Below are positions 23,496-32,505 of a DNA stretch of 39,789 bases, piece by piece. The translations under genes and the position numbers were made by a program. Positions within the stretch are counted from its first letter, which is position 1. Every line of letters starts with the position of its first letter. This DNA is from Bacteroidales bacterium. Lineage in GTDB: Bacteria; Bacteroidota; Bacteroidia; Bacteroidales; P3. The stretch covers positions 1 to 39,789 of the forward strand of contig JAIKVZ010000015.1 in NCBI GenBank assembly GCA_024685285.1. The letters run 5' to 3'. The notes under the pieces were generated by a model, which had not been told where the DNA came from, ran no database searches, and saw only the letters and a list, made by a program, of their open reading frames with translations.

Positions 23496-24667
23496 AATCG
23501 AACACATTGACTATTATTAAGAAGGAGTTTTCCCGCTTCTTCGGCGACAGGCAGTTGCTTTTCACCACGGTTATAATGCCAGGCCTGCTTATTTATATTG
23601 TCTATAGTCTAATGGGTAACGGCATCCAAAGTATGATTACAAAAGGTGCCGAGGAGGTTGTTACTATGCGGGTTGAGAATATGCCTCAGAGTATGGCACC
23701 TGTACTCACTTCTATTGACAGCAGTTTAGTAGTTATAGAGCAACCGTTCACCGACGAAGACATAAAGCAACTGGAAAATAAGGACCGAAATGATGTGCTT
23801 TTGCGTTTCCCTGCCGATTTTGACAATATTTTAACCTCACCAATAGACCCAACGGTGTTGCCCAACGTAGAAATATACTACAACAGCACAAATAACGCCT
23901 CATCCCGTGTCTACATGATAGTCAGTTCAATGCTCAACAATTATGGTCGGCCATTTACTGTCAATGCACCGCAGAGCGAAGGCCAGCATTTCGACCAAGC
24001 TAGCGATGATAGCATAGGTGCTATGATTTGGAGCAAGATACTGCCCATGCTCATCATCATGATGCTATTCAGTGGGGTGATGGCTATAGCCCCAAGCGCT
24101 ATAGCAGGCGAGAAAGAGCGTGGCACTATAGCGACATTACTCGTCACCCCTATGCGCCGCAACGAACTGGCACTTGGTAAAATTGTTTCGCTTAGCGGAA
24201 TAACTCTTTTGAGCGGAATCTCCAGCTTCATAGGTATAGTACTCTCACTGCCAAAGATGGTGGGCATGGGAGAAGCCGCTGACCTTGGCTTCCACTACAC
24301 AACCTCCGACTACATCGTGTTGCTGCTCGTTATCCTCGCCTCGGTGCTCATTATGGCATCGGCTGTCAGTTTGCTTTCGGCGTTGGCCAAAGACGTGAAG
24401 AATGCCGGCACCATGGTAATGCCGTTCATGTTGGTAGTTATGTTGGCTGGACTGTTGCCAATGTTCCAAGACGGCGCATCCGCAAACATTGCAGTCTATC
24501 TCATACCCTTCTTCAATAGCATAGAAGTGATGACTGCCGTCTTTGCCCACGAGATGGAGTGGCTGCCAGTCGTTATCACAATGGCCACCAATATCGTCTA
24601 CACGGGCGTCGCAGTGTGGGGTCTGACCCGTATGTTCAACAGCGAAAAAATAATGTTCAGTCGATGA
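23492..24667 (+). CDS. ABC-2 type permease (NatB-like)
   Basis: Membrane subunit paired with the preceding ATPase. Of 391 residues, an N-terminal membrane segment (about 22-42, LLFTTVIMPGLLIYIVYSLM) is followed by a large extracytoplasmic domain (about 45-175) and five or so further membrane segments in the C-terminal half. The sequence IAGEKERGTIATLLVTPMRR, between membrane helices, is the typical coupling loop of NatB/YhaP-like permeases. It overlaps the next gene by four bases (ATGA). Confidence 0.88.
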   Translation: MKSNTLTIIKKEFSRFFGDRQLLFTTVIMPGLLIYIVYSLMGNGIQSMITKGAEEVVTMRVENMPQSMAPVLTSIDSSLVVIEQPFTDEDIKQLENKDRNDVLLRFPADFDNILTSPIDPTVLPNVEIYYNSTNNASSRVYMIVSSMLNNYGRPFTVNAPQSEGQHFDQASDDSIGAMIWSKILPMLIIMMLFSGVMAIAPSAIAGEKERGTIATLLVTPMRRNELALGKIVSLSGITLLSGISSFIGIVLSLPKMVGMGEAADLGFHYTTSDYIVLLLVILASVLIMASAVSLLSALAKDVKNAGTMVMPFMLVVMLAGLLPMFQDGASANIAVYLIPFFNSIEVMTAVFAHEMEWLPVVITMATNIVYTGVAVWGLTRMFNSEKIMFSR

Positions 24668-26013
24668 AAAAATTGAACTTTGTTGCAACGATTATGCTCA
24701 TGTGCTTGTCCACTACTGTATGTGCACAGTGGTGGACAGGCATGAGTACCAAAACAGGTCTGGCACTATGCATTCACTTGACAGATTCGTCGGCAGATCT
24801 ATACAGTCCAATGCAGACCACCGCCCCGATTCCTGTCAGCAAGTGGTCATACAGCGAAGGCAAACTGGATATGGAAAGCAAGGCTATCGGTCTGAAAATC
24901 AATCTTACCCAACGCGATGGTATCTTTAGCGGACATTGGAAACAGGGATTCTTAAAGGAGGAAATAACATTTTACCCATCTGATACAATTTTCACGTTGC
25001 GTCGCCCACAAACCCCACAGCCCCCGTACCGTTTCGATGAGGAAACCATCACAGCAGACTATACTGACAGCCAAGGCAATAAGGTCCACATCGAGGGTAC
25101 CCTCAGCATACCAAAGGGCACTGTCTCTCGCTGTCCTTGCATAGTGTTGGTGAGCGGCAGCGGCCAGCAGAATCGTGACGAGGAAATAATGCAGCATAAA
25201 CCGTTCCTTGTGCTGGCCGACTACCTGGCTACTCGCGGCATTGCAGTGTTGCGCTACGATGACCGCGGTATGGGTGCCAGCACCGGTGAAGTGGAAAAAG
25301 CCGACACCCGACTTTTCAGCGAGGATGCCGAAGCTATGTTCAACGCGATTAAAACCAACAGCCGCATTAACCCCAACCGTTTGGGAATTGGCGGACACAG
25401 CGAAGGCGGCGCCATCGCACCTATGGTGGCGGCCCGCAACCGGGATGTCAAGTTTGTGGTGATGATGGCGGGGCAAGGCTGCACCGGACGCGATGTGCTG
25501 CTGCAACAGAACGAGGCTTTGTTCAAAGCTCAGGGTGTGAGCGACAGCCTTGTGACTATTAGATTGAAAGTCATGGCCGATGTGTTTGGGTTGGAAAAGA
25601 ATGCCACCCAAGCACAATATAAGGACATAGTGGAACGTTATACTAAAAGTCTCACCACCGAGCAGCGCGACTCCATAGGCTTGGGCAAAGGGGCTGTCTA
25701 CCAGTTGTACAAGCAGATGGGCAACAGTTGGATGCAGTCGTTCCTGACACTCAACCCCGCCGAATACCTGCCCAAGGTTACTTGCCCCATCCTCGCGATT
25801 CAAGGCACCAAAGATTGCCAGGTGTTAGCAGAACCAAATCTTGCCGGCATTACAAAACTCGCTGGGAAACGGGCTCAATGCCAAGTGTTTGCAGGTCTTA
25901 ACCACCTCTTCCAGCACTGCACCACAGGTTCGCCCGACGAGTATATGCTCATCGAGGAGACTTTCGCCCCGGAGGCCATGAAAGCCGTGGCTGATTTTAT
26001 TTTGGGTCTATAA
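24664..26013 (+). CDS. Secreted alpha/beta hydrolase
   Basis: Probable periplasmic esterase or peptidase-like hydrolase of 449 residues. A signal peptide (MKKLNFVATIMLMCLSTTVC) is followed by a strand-rich N-terminal domain (about 22-125) and an alpha/beta-hydrolase fold. The catalytic triad is visible: Ser246 in GHSEGG, Asp in IQGTKDCQV and His in GLNHLFQ. An oxyanion-type loop is present in LVSGSGQQNRDE. It starts inside the ABC permease stop (ATGA), so it belongs to the exporter operon. The substrate is unknown; it could process an exported compound or an envelope ester. Confidence 0.85.
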   Translation: MKKLNFVATIMLMCLSTTVCAQWWTGMSTKTGLALCIHLTDSSADLYSPMQTTAPIPVSKWSYSEGKLDMESKAIGLKINLTQRDGIFSGHWKQGFLKEEITFYPSDTIFTLRRPQTPQPPYRFDEETITADYTDSQGNKVHIEGTLSIPKGTVSRCPCIVLVSGSGQQNRDEEIMQHKPFLVLADYLATRGIAVLRYDDRGMGASTGEVEKADTRLFSEDAEAMFNAIKTNSRINPNRLGIGGHSEGGAIAPMVAARNRDVKFVVMMAGQGCTGRDVLLQQNEALFKAQGVSDSLVTIRLKVMADVFGLEKNATQAQYKDIVERYTKSLTTEQRDSIGLGKGAVYQLYKQMGNSWMQSFLTLNPAEYLPKVTCPILAIQGTKDCQVLAEPNLAGITKLAGKRAQCQVFAGLNHLFQHCTTGSPDEYMLIEETFAPEAMKAVADFILGL

Positions 26014-26046
26014 ACAATAAAACCGCACTTGTTGCGTTATAATGTT

Positions 26047-26958
26047 ATGACAATGCCCACCCCACTGCGTGCGGGCGACAGAGTGGCCCTGGCCGCCACA
26101 GCCCGCAAGGTGTCGCCCGACGAAATAGCCCCCTTTGTGCAACTGCTTGAAGGGCAGGGTTATGATGTGCTGCTACCCGACGGCCTCTTCGCCTCGGACA
26201 ACCAGATGGCCGGTACCGATGAGCACCGCGCAGCCTTCCTGCAAAGTTTGCTCGATGACGGCAGTGTGCGCGCCATATTTTGCGCTCGCGGCGGCTATGG
26301 CACTGTGAGGATTGTCGACAGGCTTGATTTCAACCGCTTTATGCAGAGCCCGAAATGGATTGTGGGCTATAGCGACGCAACGGTACTACATTCGTGTCTC
26401 AACAGATTGGGCTGCTGTTCGTTGCACGCCACTATGCCGATAGATATAACAACCCAGGCCGACTTTGCCTCTATGGCTGCCACCTCTATGCTCGATGCAC
26501 TTGCCGGCCGAAATACTGACTGCACCGTGGAGCCACACAATCTGAACCGTCCGGGCTATGCCGAGGCCGAGGTGGTGGGTGGCAACCTCTCCATACTCTA
26601 CAGTCTGAGCGGCACCCCGACGGCACCCGATACCCGCGGCAAGATATTGCTCATTGAAGACCTTGACGAATACCTCTACCACATAGACCGAATGATGCTC
26701 AATTTGCGCCGTAGCGGGGCCTTGAGCGAAATCAAAGGACTTATTGTGGGCGGCATGACCGATATGCACGACAACACCGTCCCGTTTGGCCTCACGGCCG
26801 AAGAAATTGTGCTGCGAGCCGTGGCCGATTACAACTATCCGGTGCTCTTTGGAGCCCCTTACGGACACATCAAAACGGCCAATCGTGCCATCGTGCTCGG
26901 AAAAAAAATTGCACTTAAGGTTGCCAAAACCGAAAAAAGTTGTATCTTTGCACTCTGA
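26047..26958 (+). CDS. LD-carboxypeptidase (peptidase family S66)
   Basis: Removes the terminal D-Ala from peptidoglycan tetrapeptides during wall recycling. From ATG 26047 the product has 303 residues; the TTG at 26029 is less likely. Catalytic residues are Ser109 in VGYSDATVLH, Glu in LLIEDLDEYL and His in GAPYGHIKT, the S66 Ser-Glu-His triad. No signal peptide is present, which suits a cytoplasmic enzyme. It is the last gene of the SPFH-ABC operon. Its last codons contain the promoter of the next operon (26921-26950). Confidence 0.93.
   Translation: MTMPTPLRAGDRVALAATARKVSPDEIAPFVQLLEGQGYDVLLPDGLFASDNQMAGTDEHRAAFLQSLLDDGSVRAIFCARGGYGTVRIVDRLDFNRFMQSPKWIVGYSDATVLHSCLNRLGCCSLHATMPIDITTQADFASMAATSMLDALAGRNTDCTVEPHNLNRPGYAEAEVVGGNLSILYSLSGTPTAPDTRGKILLIEDLDEYLYHIDRMMLNLRRSGALSEIKGLIVGGMTDMHDNTVPFGLTAEEIVLRAVADYNYPVLFGAPYGHIKTANRAIVLGKKIALKVAKTEKSCIFAL
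26921..26950 (+). promoter_or_regulatory. Promoter of the deacetylase operon, inside the LD-carboxypeptidase gene
   Basis: TTG (26921-26923), 19 bases, then TATCTTTG (26943-26950) followed by CACTC. It lies entirely within coding sequence; the -7 box is read there as Cys-Ile-Phe. Confidence 0.75.
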
Positions 26959-26979
26959 ATTTATCAGAAAGCGAAGACC

Positions 26980-28299
26980 ATGCTGTTAGTATACACCCCA
27001 AAAATAACAAACCGCTTAGGCTATACCTTAGGTGTGGTTCTGCGCACTGTGCTGAAGCTCGATTTCAGTATAACCACCGACCTTGCACTCTTCGAGGGCC
27101 ATACTGGCGCCAAGATGGCCTACGGCCACGCCGTTGTGCACGGGGTGCCGTTCTTCAAAGCCCACAAACTGCTCTTCGAGACCACCATTGTTGACCAGGA
27201 GCCAGCCTGTTTCACACATGGTGGCACACCGGTGCTTTTCCCTGTATACGGACGTGAGACCGACCTGCCTTTCGACCCCTTTGCCGCCTCGTTCTATATG
27301 TTGGCCCGCTACGAGGAGTATCTGCCCCACCGCGAGGATATGCATGGCCGTTTTATGGCGGCCGACAGCCTTGCCGTGGCTGGCGGCTTTGCCTGTACAG
27401 CCTCGGTCGACCGCTGGGCCCTGATGGTGGCCGAGGTGATAAAGAGATATTACCCCGATTTTGAACTGCCGGAACGCAAGTTCAATGCCGAGATTACAGT
27501 CGACATTGACTCGGCCTACTGCTACCTGCACAAGGGCGTGTTCCGCACAGTGACAGGCTTTATGCGCGACGGGCTCCACCGCCGCGACCTGCCCGAGGTG
27601 CGCCGCCGTTGGCGTGTGCTCTGCCACCGCGAGGCCGACCCGTTCGATACTTTCGACTACATTATAGGCGTATGCAGGGAACACCCCGATTTGAAGCTCG
27701 TTTTCTTTGCTCTTATGGGCGACTACGGTATGTTCGACAAGCCTATATCGCACCACAATGTATACTTCCGCCAGCTGTTGCAACACTTGGCAGATTACGC
27801 CAAGGTGGGTGTCCATCCCTCGTACGAGTCGCGTGAGAAGCCTGCCCTCGTAGCCAAGGAGGCGCTTCGTCTGTCAGAGGTGCTTCATCGCGACACAAAG
27901 CGCTCGCGCTACCATTTTCTACGTCTGCTCCTGCCAGACTCATACCGCGCATTGGCCAATGCCGGCATTGTTCACGACTATTCAATGGGTTTTGCCGACA
28001 CGGTGGGCCTGCGGGCCGGTACCGGCACCCCGTACCCTTTCTATGACTTGGAGAGCGACTGCGAAACTCAACTCACAATTCATCCTTTCTGTCTCATGGA
28101 CACCACGTTGCAGAAGTATATGGCTCTGCCGCCCGACAAGGCTTATGAGCACATAAAAAGCATGATTGACGAACTGCGCGAGGTGGGTGGCACATTCAGC
28201 TGCATTATCCACAACCAGAACCTCTGCGAGCTCTTTGGCTGGCAAGGCTGGCGCAAAGTATTCGAGCAAACTTGCGACTATCTGGATATTAAGTCCTGA
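26980..28299 (+). CDS. Polysaccharide deacetylase-like protein
   Basis: The 439-residue protein resembles the Bacteroidetes polysaccharide-deacetylase family with a family-specific N-terminal domain (about 1-160). The C-terminal NodB-like part shows EITVDIDSAYCYLHKG, where the metal-binding Asp of motif 1 is expected, and KVGVHPSYES, resembling the His motif. No signal peptide is seen. It is followed by a KdsC-like phosphatase and an RlpA-like protein, suggesting envelope-glycan work, but the substrate is unknown. Assignment is by motif and overall look only. Confidence 0.75.
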   Translation: MLLVYTPKITNRLGYTLGVVLRTVLKLDFSITTDLALFEGHTGAKMAYGHAVVHGVPFFKAHKLLFETTIVDQEPACFTHGGTPVLFPVYGRETDLPFDPFAASFYMLARYEEYLPHREDMHGRFMAADSLAVAGGFACTASVDRWALMVAEVIKRYYPDFELPERKFNAEITVDIDSAYCYLHKGVFRTVTGFMRDGLHRRDLPEVRRRWRVLCHREADPFDTFDYIIGVCREHPDLKLVFFALMGDYGMFDKPISHHNVYFRQLLQHLADYAKVGVHPSYESREKPALVAKEALRLSEVLHRDTKRSRYHFLRLLLPDSYRALANAGIVHDYSMGFADTVGLRAGTGTPYPFYDLESDCETQLTIHPFCLMDTTLQKYMALPPDKAYEHIKSMIDELREVGGTFSCIIHNQNLCELFGWQGWRKVFEQTCDYLDIKS

Positions 28300-28334
28300 C
28301 ACCCATCAACCAAGCACAACATAAACGCACCGCC

Positions 28335-28856
28335 ATGATAAACTACAAAGAGAAACTGCACCCCATAAAGGCCTTCGTGTTCGATTTCGACGGCGTGATG
28401 ACCGACGGCAGCGTGTGGATGTATGCCGACCGCGAGGCCGTGCGCTGCGGCAATATCAAAGACGGATTCGCCGTGCAGTATGCCGTCAAAAAAGGCTACA
28501 TCGTGGCCGTAATATCGGGCGCCACCTCGCCCAGCATCAACAACCGAATGGAATCGCTCGGGGTGAAGCAGATTTACACTGGCTGTGCCCATAAGATGGA
28601 GACTTACAACCACTTTCTGCAAGTCAACGGCCTGCTGCCGGAACAGGTGCTCTGCATGGGCGACGACCTGCCCGACTACGAGATGATGCAGCACTGCGGC
28701 GTGGCCGCCTGTCCGGCCGACGCGGCGGTGGAGATCAAGGAGGTGGCCGACTACATATCGCTCTATCCCGGCGGCCGTGGCTGCGTACGCGACGTCATCG
28801 AGCAAACCCTGCGCCTGCAAGGCCAGTGGTTCCATCCCGAAGCCCTCACATGGTAA
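28335..28856 (+). CDS. kdsC: KdsC-like HAD phosphatase (3-deoxy-D-manno-octulosonate 8-phosphate phosphatase)
   Basis: Dephosphorylates KDO-8-phosphate on the way to the LPS inner core. The 173-residue product is a short cap-less HAD protein. HAD motif I is FDFDGVMTDG (nucleophile Asp), motif II VISGAT, motif III around HKMETY and motif IV MGDDLPDYEMM. The family size matches tetrameric KdsC. It sits 35 bases after the deacetylase-like gene, in the same operon. Related C0-type HAD phosphatases are the main alternative. Confidence 0.88.
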   Translation: MINYKEKLHPIKAFVFDFDGVMTDGSVWMYADREAVRCGNIKDGFAVQYAVKKGYIVAVISGATSPSINNRMESLGVKQIYTGCAHKMETYNHFLQVNGLLPEQVLCMGDDLPDYEMMQHCGVAACPADAAVEIKEVADYISLYPGGRGCVRDVIEQTLRLQGQWFHPEALTW

Positions 28857-28867
28857 CCCCCACCGTT

Positions 28868-29593
28868 ATGAAAAACATCAAGGCCATAGCACTCACGGCA
28901 CTTTTGCTGCTGCCATTAGCAGGCAGAACCATGGCACAGAACTACGACCCCGCCGACACCACCACAATATACCCCCTGCACGGCACCTACTACCACGACC
29001 GATTTGTGGGTCGCAAAACAGCCAGTGGCGAAGTGTTCAGCCAGAAACGCCTCACTGCTGCCCACTGGAAAATCAAGCTCGGTACCATAGTGCTCGTAAC
29101 CAACCCCGCCACAGGCCAGCAGGTGTTGGTCAAGGTCAACGACCGCTGTCCGCGCCGCGGTGTGTTCGACATGAGCCGCCGTGCCGCCCGTGCCGTGGGC
29201 ATCAAGGGCAGCCGTCCGGTGCAGGTGCGTCTCCTGGGGCCGGAATGGAAGTCGCGTTGGGAGGAGATGGATGCCGCAGAGCCAGACGAGGTGCCAGAGG
29301 CTCCAACGGAACAGCAGGCACAGGAACAAACAGGCATGAGCGCAAAAGCCTCGCACAGTGGATTGTACGACCTCTTCCTTGGCACCGCCACATCGCGCGC
29401 TGAGGCTACGGAAATGCTAAAAAACCTGCCAGAAAAATACCATCCCAACGTGGAGCATGTGGCCGAATACACCCCCGACGGGGTATCGCTCATACTGCGT
29501 CTCGGGCAGTCTCGGCACACCGTCGAAGCCCTACGCCAGAAAGTGCTCCCCAAATTTCCCGAAGCAACCCTTCGTGAAAGGTCAAAGCACTGA
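28868..29593 (+). CDS. RlpA-like septal-ring/double-psi barrel protein
   Basis: Likely periplasmic peptidoglycan-cleaving or -binding protein. ATG 28868 gives 241 residues with a signal peptide (MKNIKAIALTALLLLPLAGR). The DPBB domain (about 38-120) shows GTYYHDRFVGRKTASGEVFS, TAAHWKIKLGT and VKVNDRCPRRGVFDMSRRAA, the RlpA core. A linker rich in Glu/Gln/Pro and a C-terminal SPOR-like segment (about 160-235) follow. A longer frame from 28826 overlaps kdsC and is less likely. The stop lies in CACTGAAAATC, as for the fucosidase gene. Confidence 0.87.
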   Translation: MKNIKAIALTALLLLPLAGRTMAQNYDPADTTTIYPLHGTYYHDRFVGRKTASGEVFSQKRLTAAHWKIKLGTIVLVTNPATGQQVLVKVNDRCPRRGVFDMSRRAARAVGIKGSRPVQVRLLGPEWKSRWEEMDAAEPDEVPEAPTEQQAQEQTGMSAKASHSGLYDLFLGTATSRAEATEMLKNLPEKYHPNVEHVAEYTPDGVSLILRLGQSRHTVEALRQKVLPKFPEATLRERSKH

Positions 29594-29629
29594 AAATCAA
29601 TGTTTTAATATTAATTAACATAACCGCTT

Positions 29630-29695
29630 GAAAAACAGTGGTTTAGATAGGTTAGGTTCGGATTAAGGTCGGGTCAACGTCGGGTACGGTTCGAC
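29630..29695 (+). repeat. 11-base-unit intergenic element, copy D
   Basis: Units: GAAAAACAGTG, GTTTAGATAGG, TTAGGTTCGGA, TTAAGGTCGGG, TCAACGTCGGG, TACGGTTCGAC. It lies between the RlpA-like gene and the T9SS operon, about 150 bases before its promoter. Confidence 0.9.
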
Positions 29696-29711
29696 AGTCG
29701 TCGGTGCAAGG

Positions 29712-29765
29712 CCCGTTTTCGTCCCTGTTTTTCCCGTCCAAAACCCGTCCAAAGCCCGTTGCAAG
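29712..29765 (-). repeat. Opposed 11-base-period array next to copy D
   Basis: On the plus strand: CCCGTTTTCGT, CCCTGTTTTT (10 bases), CCCGTCCAAAA, CCCGTCCAAAG, CCCGTTGCAAG. Read on the minus strand, four of the five units end in ACGGG, like the units of the intergenic element. Confidence 0.7.
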
Positions 29766-29842
29766 CCGCACCCCGACACCACTTCAAGTTCGCAAAAAAG
29801 CAAAAAAAAGCAAAAAAAAATTTATATTTTAATAATTATTAT

Positions 29843-29850
29843 TATCTTTG
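29843..29850 (+). promoter_or_regulatory. Promoter (-7 box) of the T9SS operon
   Basis: TATCTTTG followed by CAAG in an AT-rich region; the -33 is weak. The nearest in-frame ATG (29863) is 12 bases downstream, with the preferred start at 29926. Confidence 0.7.
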
Positions 29851-29925
29851 CAAGTCAAAACTATGTGTCGAAAAACAGCGTTTTTGAGACCGGTTTTGGC
29901 ACATATTGCTGTGATAATCAGCCAA

Positions 29926-30987
29926 ATGAGGCACGATATAAACATAAAAAACACCCCATCTCGCACCCCCATTACAGCGGTGCTTTTGGCCATAATGGTG
30001 CTTGCAAGCAACGTTGCCATGGCACAAATAGAGGGTCAGTACACACAATTTATGTTCAATCGCCTCACTTACAACCCTGCCTATGCCGGCAGCTCGGGAG
30101 CTATCAACGTTTTTGGTTTCTACCGCAACCAGTGGATGGGTCTGCAACTTGATGCCGCTGTCTCCGGCGAGGAGTCCGGTTCAACCCCCACAGAGTATAT
30201 GGCCGCCATCGATCTGCCTGTGAGTTGGCTGCATGGCGGTATAGGTGTGCTGCTGGCCGGCGAAGAGATTGGCTACCGCAAAAACAACCTCATCAACCTT
30301 GACTATGCCTTCCGCATAGTGTGGGGCCCCGGAACTCTGGCGGCCGCTATCGAGGCCGACCTGCTTAGCGCCACGTTTGACAAGAGCCTTCTGCACGGCT
30401 ACGATGACTATACCGGCGACCCCTCCAATCCTGTTTCGGCAGCCGGCGACCCGCTGCTCAATGGCGACAAGACGTCTGCGTCGCTCTTCGACCTCGCCAC
30501 AGGCCTCTACTATCAAGTGCCCGGCCTGTTCTATGCAGGTTTCTCGGTGAAGAACCTGCTGGCCTCGCACAGCGAAGACCTTGCCTACAAGAACGCCCGC
30601 AACTTCTATTTCATGGGCGGCTACGACTATACGTTCCCGTACAACCCCGCCATTAAAATCAAGCCCTCGGCACTTGTAAAAACCAGCGACTTCGCTGCGT
30701 GGCAGGCCGATGTGGCCTGTTTGGTCGACTATCGCAACCTGTTCTGGGCTGGAGCCAGCTACCGCGTGACCGATGCTGTGGCTCTGCTGGTTGGTGCCAA
30801 CGTGGAGGTTCCCGAAGTGGGCCAGTTCCAAGTGGGCGCTGCATACGACCTTGTAACTTCGCGTCTCGGCACATACAAACCTGGACGCAGTTTCGGCAGT
30901 ATTGAACTCTACCTCAAGTTCAGTTTCAAAGTAATCGTGCCGAAGAAACCGCCATCATCATACGGCAACACACGTTATCTGAGATAA
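29926..30987 (+). CDS. sprF: PorP/SprF family type IX secretion membrane protein
   Basis: Outer-membrane protein that works with the GldKLMN complex, in cargo export or adhesin attachment. ATG 29926 (353 residues) gives a plausible signal peptide ending ASNVAMAQ; ATG 29863 would add 21 residues. The mature start, IEGQYTQFMFNRLTYNPAYA, is the PorP/SprF signature, followed by beta-strand-rich barrel sequence and a C-terminal ELYLKFSFKV. It is first in the operon sprF-gldK-gldL-gldM-gldN, matching the porP-porK-porL-porM-porN order of Porphyromonas. The gap to gldK is 55 bases, with no promoter. Confidence 0.9.
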   Translation: MRHDINIKNTPSRTPITAVLLAIMVLASNVAMAQIEGQYTQFMFNRLTYNPAYAGSSGAINVFGFYRNQWMGLQLDAAVSGEESGSTPTEYMAAIDLPVSWLHGGIGVLLAGEEIGYRKNNLINLDYAFRIVWGPGTLAAAIEADLLSATFDKSLLHGYDDYTGDPSNPVSAAGDPLLNGDKTSASLFDLATGLYYQVPGLFYAGFSVKNLLASHSEDLAYKNARNFYFMGGYDYTFPYNPAIKIKPSALVKTSDFAAWQADVACLVDYRNLFWAGASYRVTDAVALLVGANVEVPEVGQFQVGAAYDLVTSRLGTYKPGRSFGSIELYLKFSFKVIVPKKPPSSYGNTRYLR

Positions 30988-31042
30988 AAACGAAACTTTT
31001 TAAAAAATATTGCGTAAAAGACAAATTAAAACATTTAATATT

Positions 31043-32404
31043 ATGAAGAAGCTGTTTTTCATGCTCGCCGCATCAGTAGCACTGCTCTGCAGTTGCAATT
31101 CGTCAAACAAAGGCGAACTCGTAGGAGTGCAGGATCGCCCCATTTTTGAAGACATCGACCTCAAAGGCATGGTCTTCATCAACCAGGGCAACTTCACCAT
31201 GGGCGCCGGAACCCAGAACGTAACCTACGGCACTGTGCCGGCACCACGTAAAATGCAGGTGTCGTCGTTTTTCATGGACGAAACCGAAATTACCAACAAC
31301 GAGTACCGCCAGTTTGTCTACTGGGTGTCCGACTCCATCGCCCGCAAGATACTCGGCGAAGCCGGCCAGGAAGGTTTTCTCATCGAGGAAGACCAGTACG
31401 GCGAACCCCTTGACCCGCCCATCCTCAACAAAAAGACCAAGATTGATTGGCGTGATCAGGAGACCCGTCAGGCTCTTATCGACGGTGGCTACTATTTGGT
31501 AGACATTAACCACCGCATGGTTGTCGACGCCTCCAAACTCAACTATGAGTATTACTGGGTCGACTACCGCGAGGCAGCCCGCAAAGAGGTGGCCACCACC
31601 GTGCGTGATGAGCATAAAGGAACCTCGTTTGCAGTGCGTCCTAAAGGACTCAACAACCGTAGTTCGCTCATCAAGAAAGAGGTCATCAATGTCTATCCCG
31701 ACACTCTTTGCTGGGTGCACGACTATGTGTATAGCATGAACGACGACTACACCCACAGCTATTTTTCGTCGCCCGCATACGACAACTATCCCGTTGTTGG
31801 TATCAGCTGGCTTCAGGCCAAGGCTTTCTGTGTGTGGCGCTCCAACCTGCTCAACCAGTACTTGGAGAGCATCAACTACTCCCAACTCAACGACTTCCGT
31901 CTGCCCACAGAGGCCGAGTGGGAGTTTGCAGCCCGTGGCGGCATAGCCGGTCAGTCCTACCCATGGGGCGGCCCGTATGTACGCAACCCCAATGGCTGCT
32001 TCCTGGCCAACTACGAGCCTCTTAAGGGTGCTTATGACGATGACGGAGGCGTGAAAACCCTCATGGTGGGTCACTATGCCCCCAACGACTACGGTCTCTA
32101 CGATATGGCCGGTAATGTAAGCGAGTGGTGCCTCGATGCATACAACGCCTCAACATACAACATTGCCAACGCAGTTACCCCCACATATATCTATGATGCC
32201 CAGGAGTCTGACCCCATTGCCATGAAGTGCAAGGTGGTCCGTGGCGGCAGCTGGAAAGACCAGAAATACTTCATCCAGGTCCAGACCCGCACTTTCGAGT
32301 TCCAGGACACTGCCAAGTCGTACATCGGCTTCCGTTGCGTACAGCCATACTTGGGCCGCGTCAAGGGTGATAACCTCCGTACAGCATCCAACGTTACACG
32401 CTAA
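31043..32404 (+). CDS. gldK: T9SS ring lipoprotein GldK (PorK)
   Basis: Outer-membrane lipoprotein that forms the periplasmic ring of the T9SS with GldN. The 453-residue product starts at ATG 31043. The lipobox is LLCSC, with Cys18 lipidated. The body is an FGE-sulfatase-like fold: GMVFINQGNFTMGAG near the start, then LPTEAEWEFAARGG, YDMAGNVSEWCLDAYN and VVRGGSWKD. These catalytic-looking motifs are normal for GldK, which is structural. gldL follows after 101 bases. Confidence 0.94.
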   Translation: MKKLFFMLAASVALLCSCNSSNKGELVGVQDRPIFEDIDLKGMVFINQGNFTMGAGTQNVTYGTVPAPRKMQVSSFFMDETEITNNEYRQFVYWVSDSIARKILGEAGQEGFLIEEDQYGEPLDPPILNKKTKIDWRDQETRQALIDGGYYLVDINHRMVVDASKLNYEYYWVDYREAARKEVATTVRDEHKGTSFAVRPKGLNNRSSLIKKEVINVYPDTLCWVHDYVYSMNDDYTHSYFSSPAYDNYPVVGISWLQAKAFCVWRSNLLNQYLESINYSQLNDFRLPTEAEWEFAARGGIAGQSYPWGGPYVRNPNGCFLANYEPLKGAYDDDGGVKTLMVGHYAPNDYGLYDMAGNVSEWCLDAYNASTYNIANAVTPTYIYDAQESDPIAMKCKVVRGGSWKDQKYFIQVQTRTFEFQDTAKSYIGFRCVQPYLGRVKGDNLRTASNVTR

Positions 32405-32505
32405 ACCTAAATAACGACGAGATAGCAAATTTATTGTGCGTAGCAACAATCAAAAAAGAATAAATACATCATTATAATAAGTAACACACAAAAAACACTA
32501 AAACA

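Larger units (their letters stand above)
29594..29842. other. Intergenic region with element copy D and an opposed 11-base array
   Basis: Carries the forward element (29630-29695), the CCCG-initiated array (29712-29765) and an A-rich stretch before the sprF promoter. No gene is visible. Confidence 0.75.

Noticed and set aside
2521..29695. Elements as simple transcription terminators
   Set aside because: They have no self-complementary stem plus T-run, occur in both orientations, and one lies between divergent genes.
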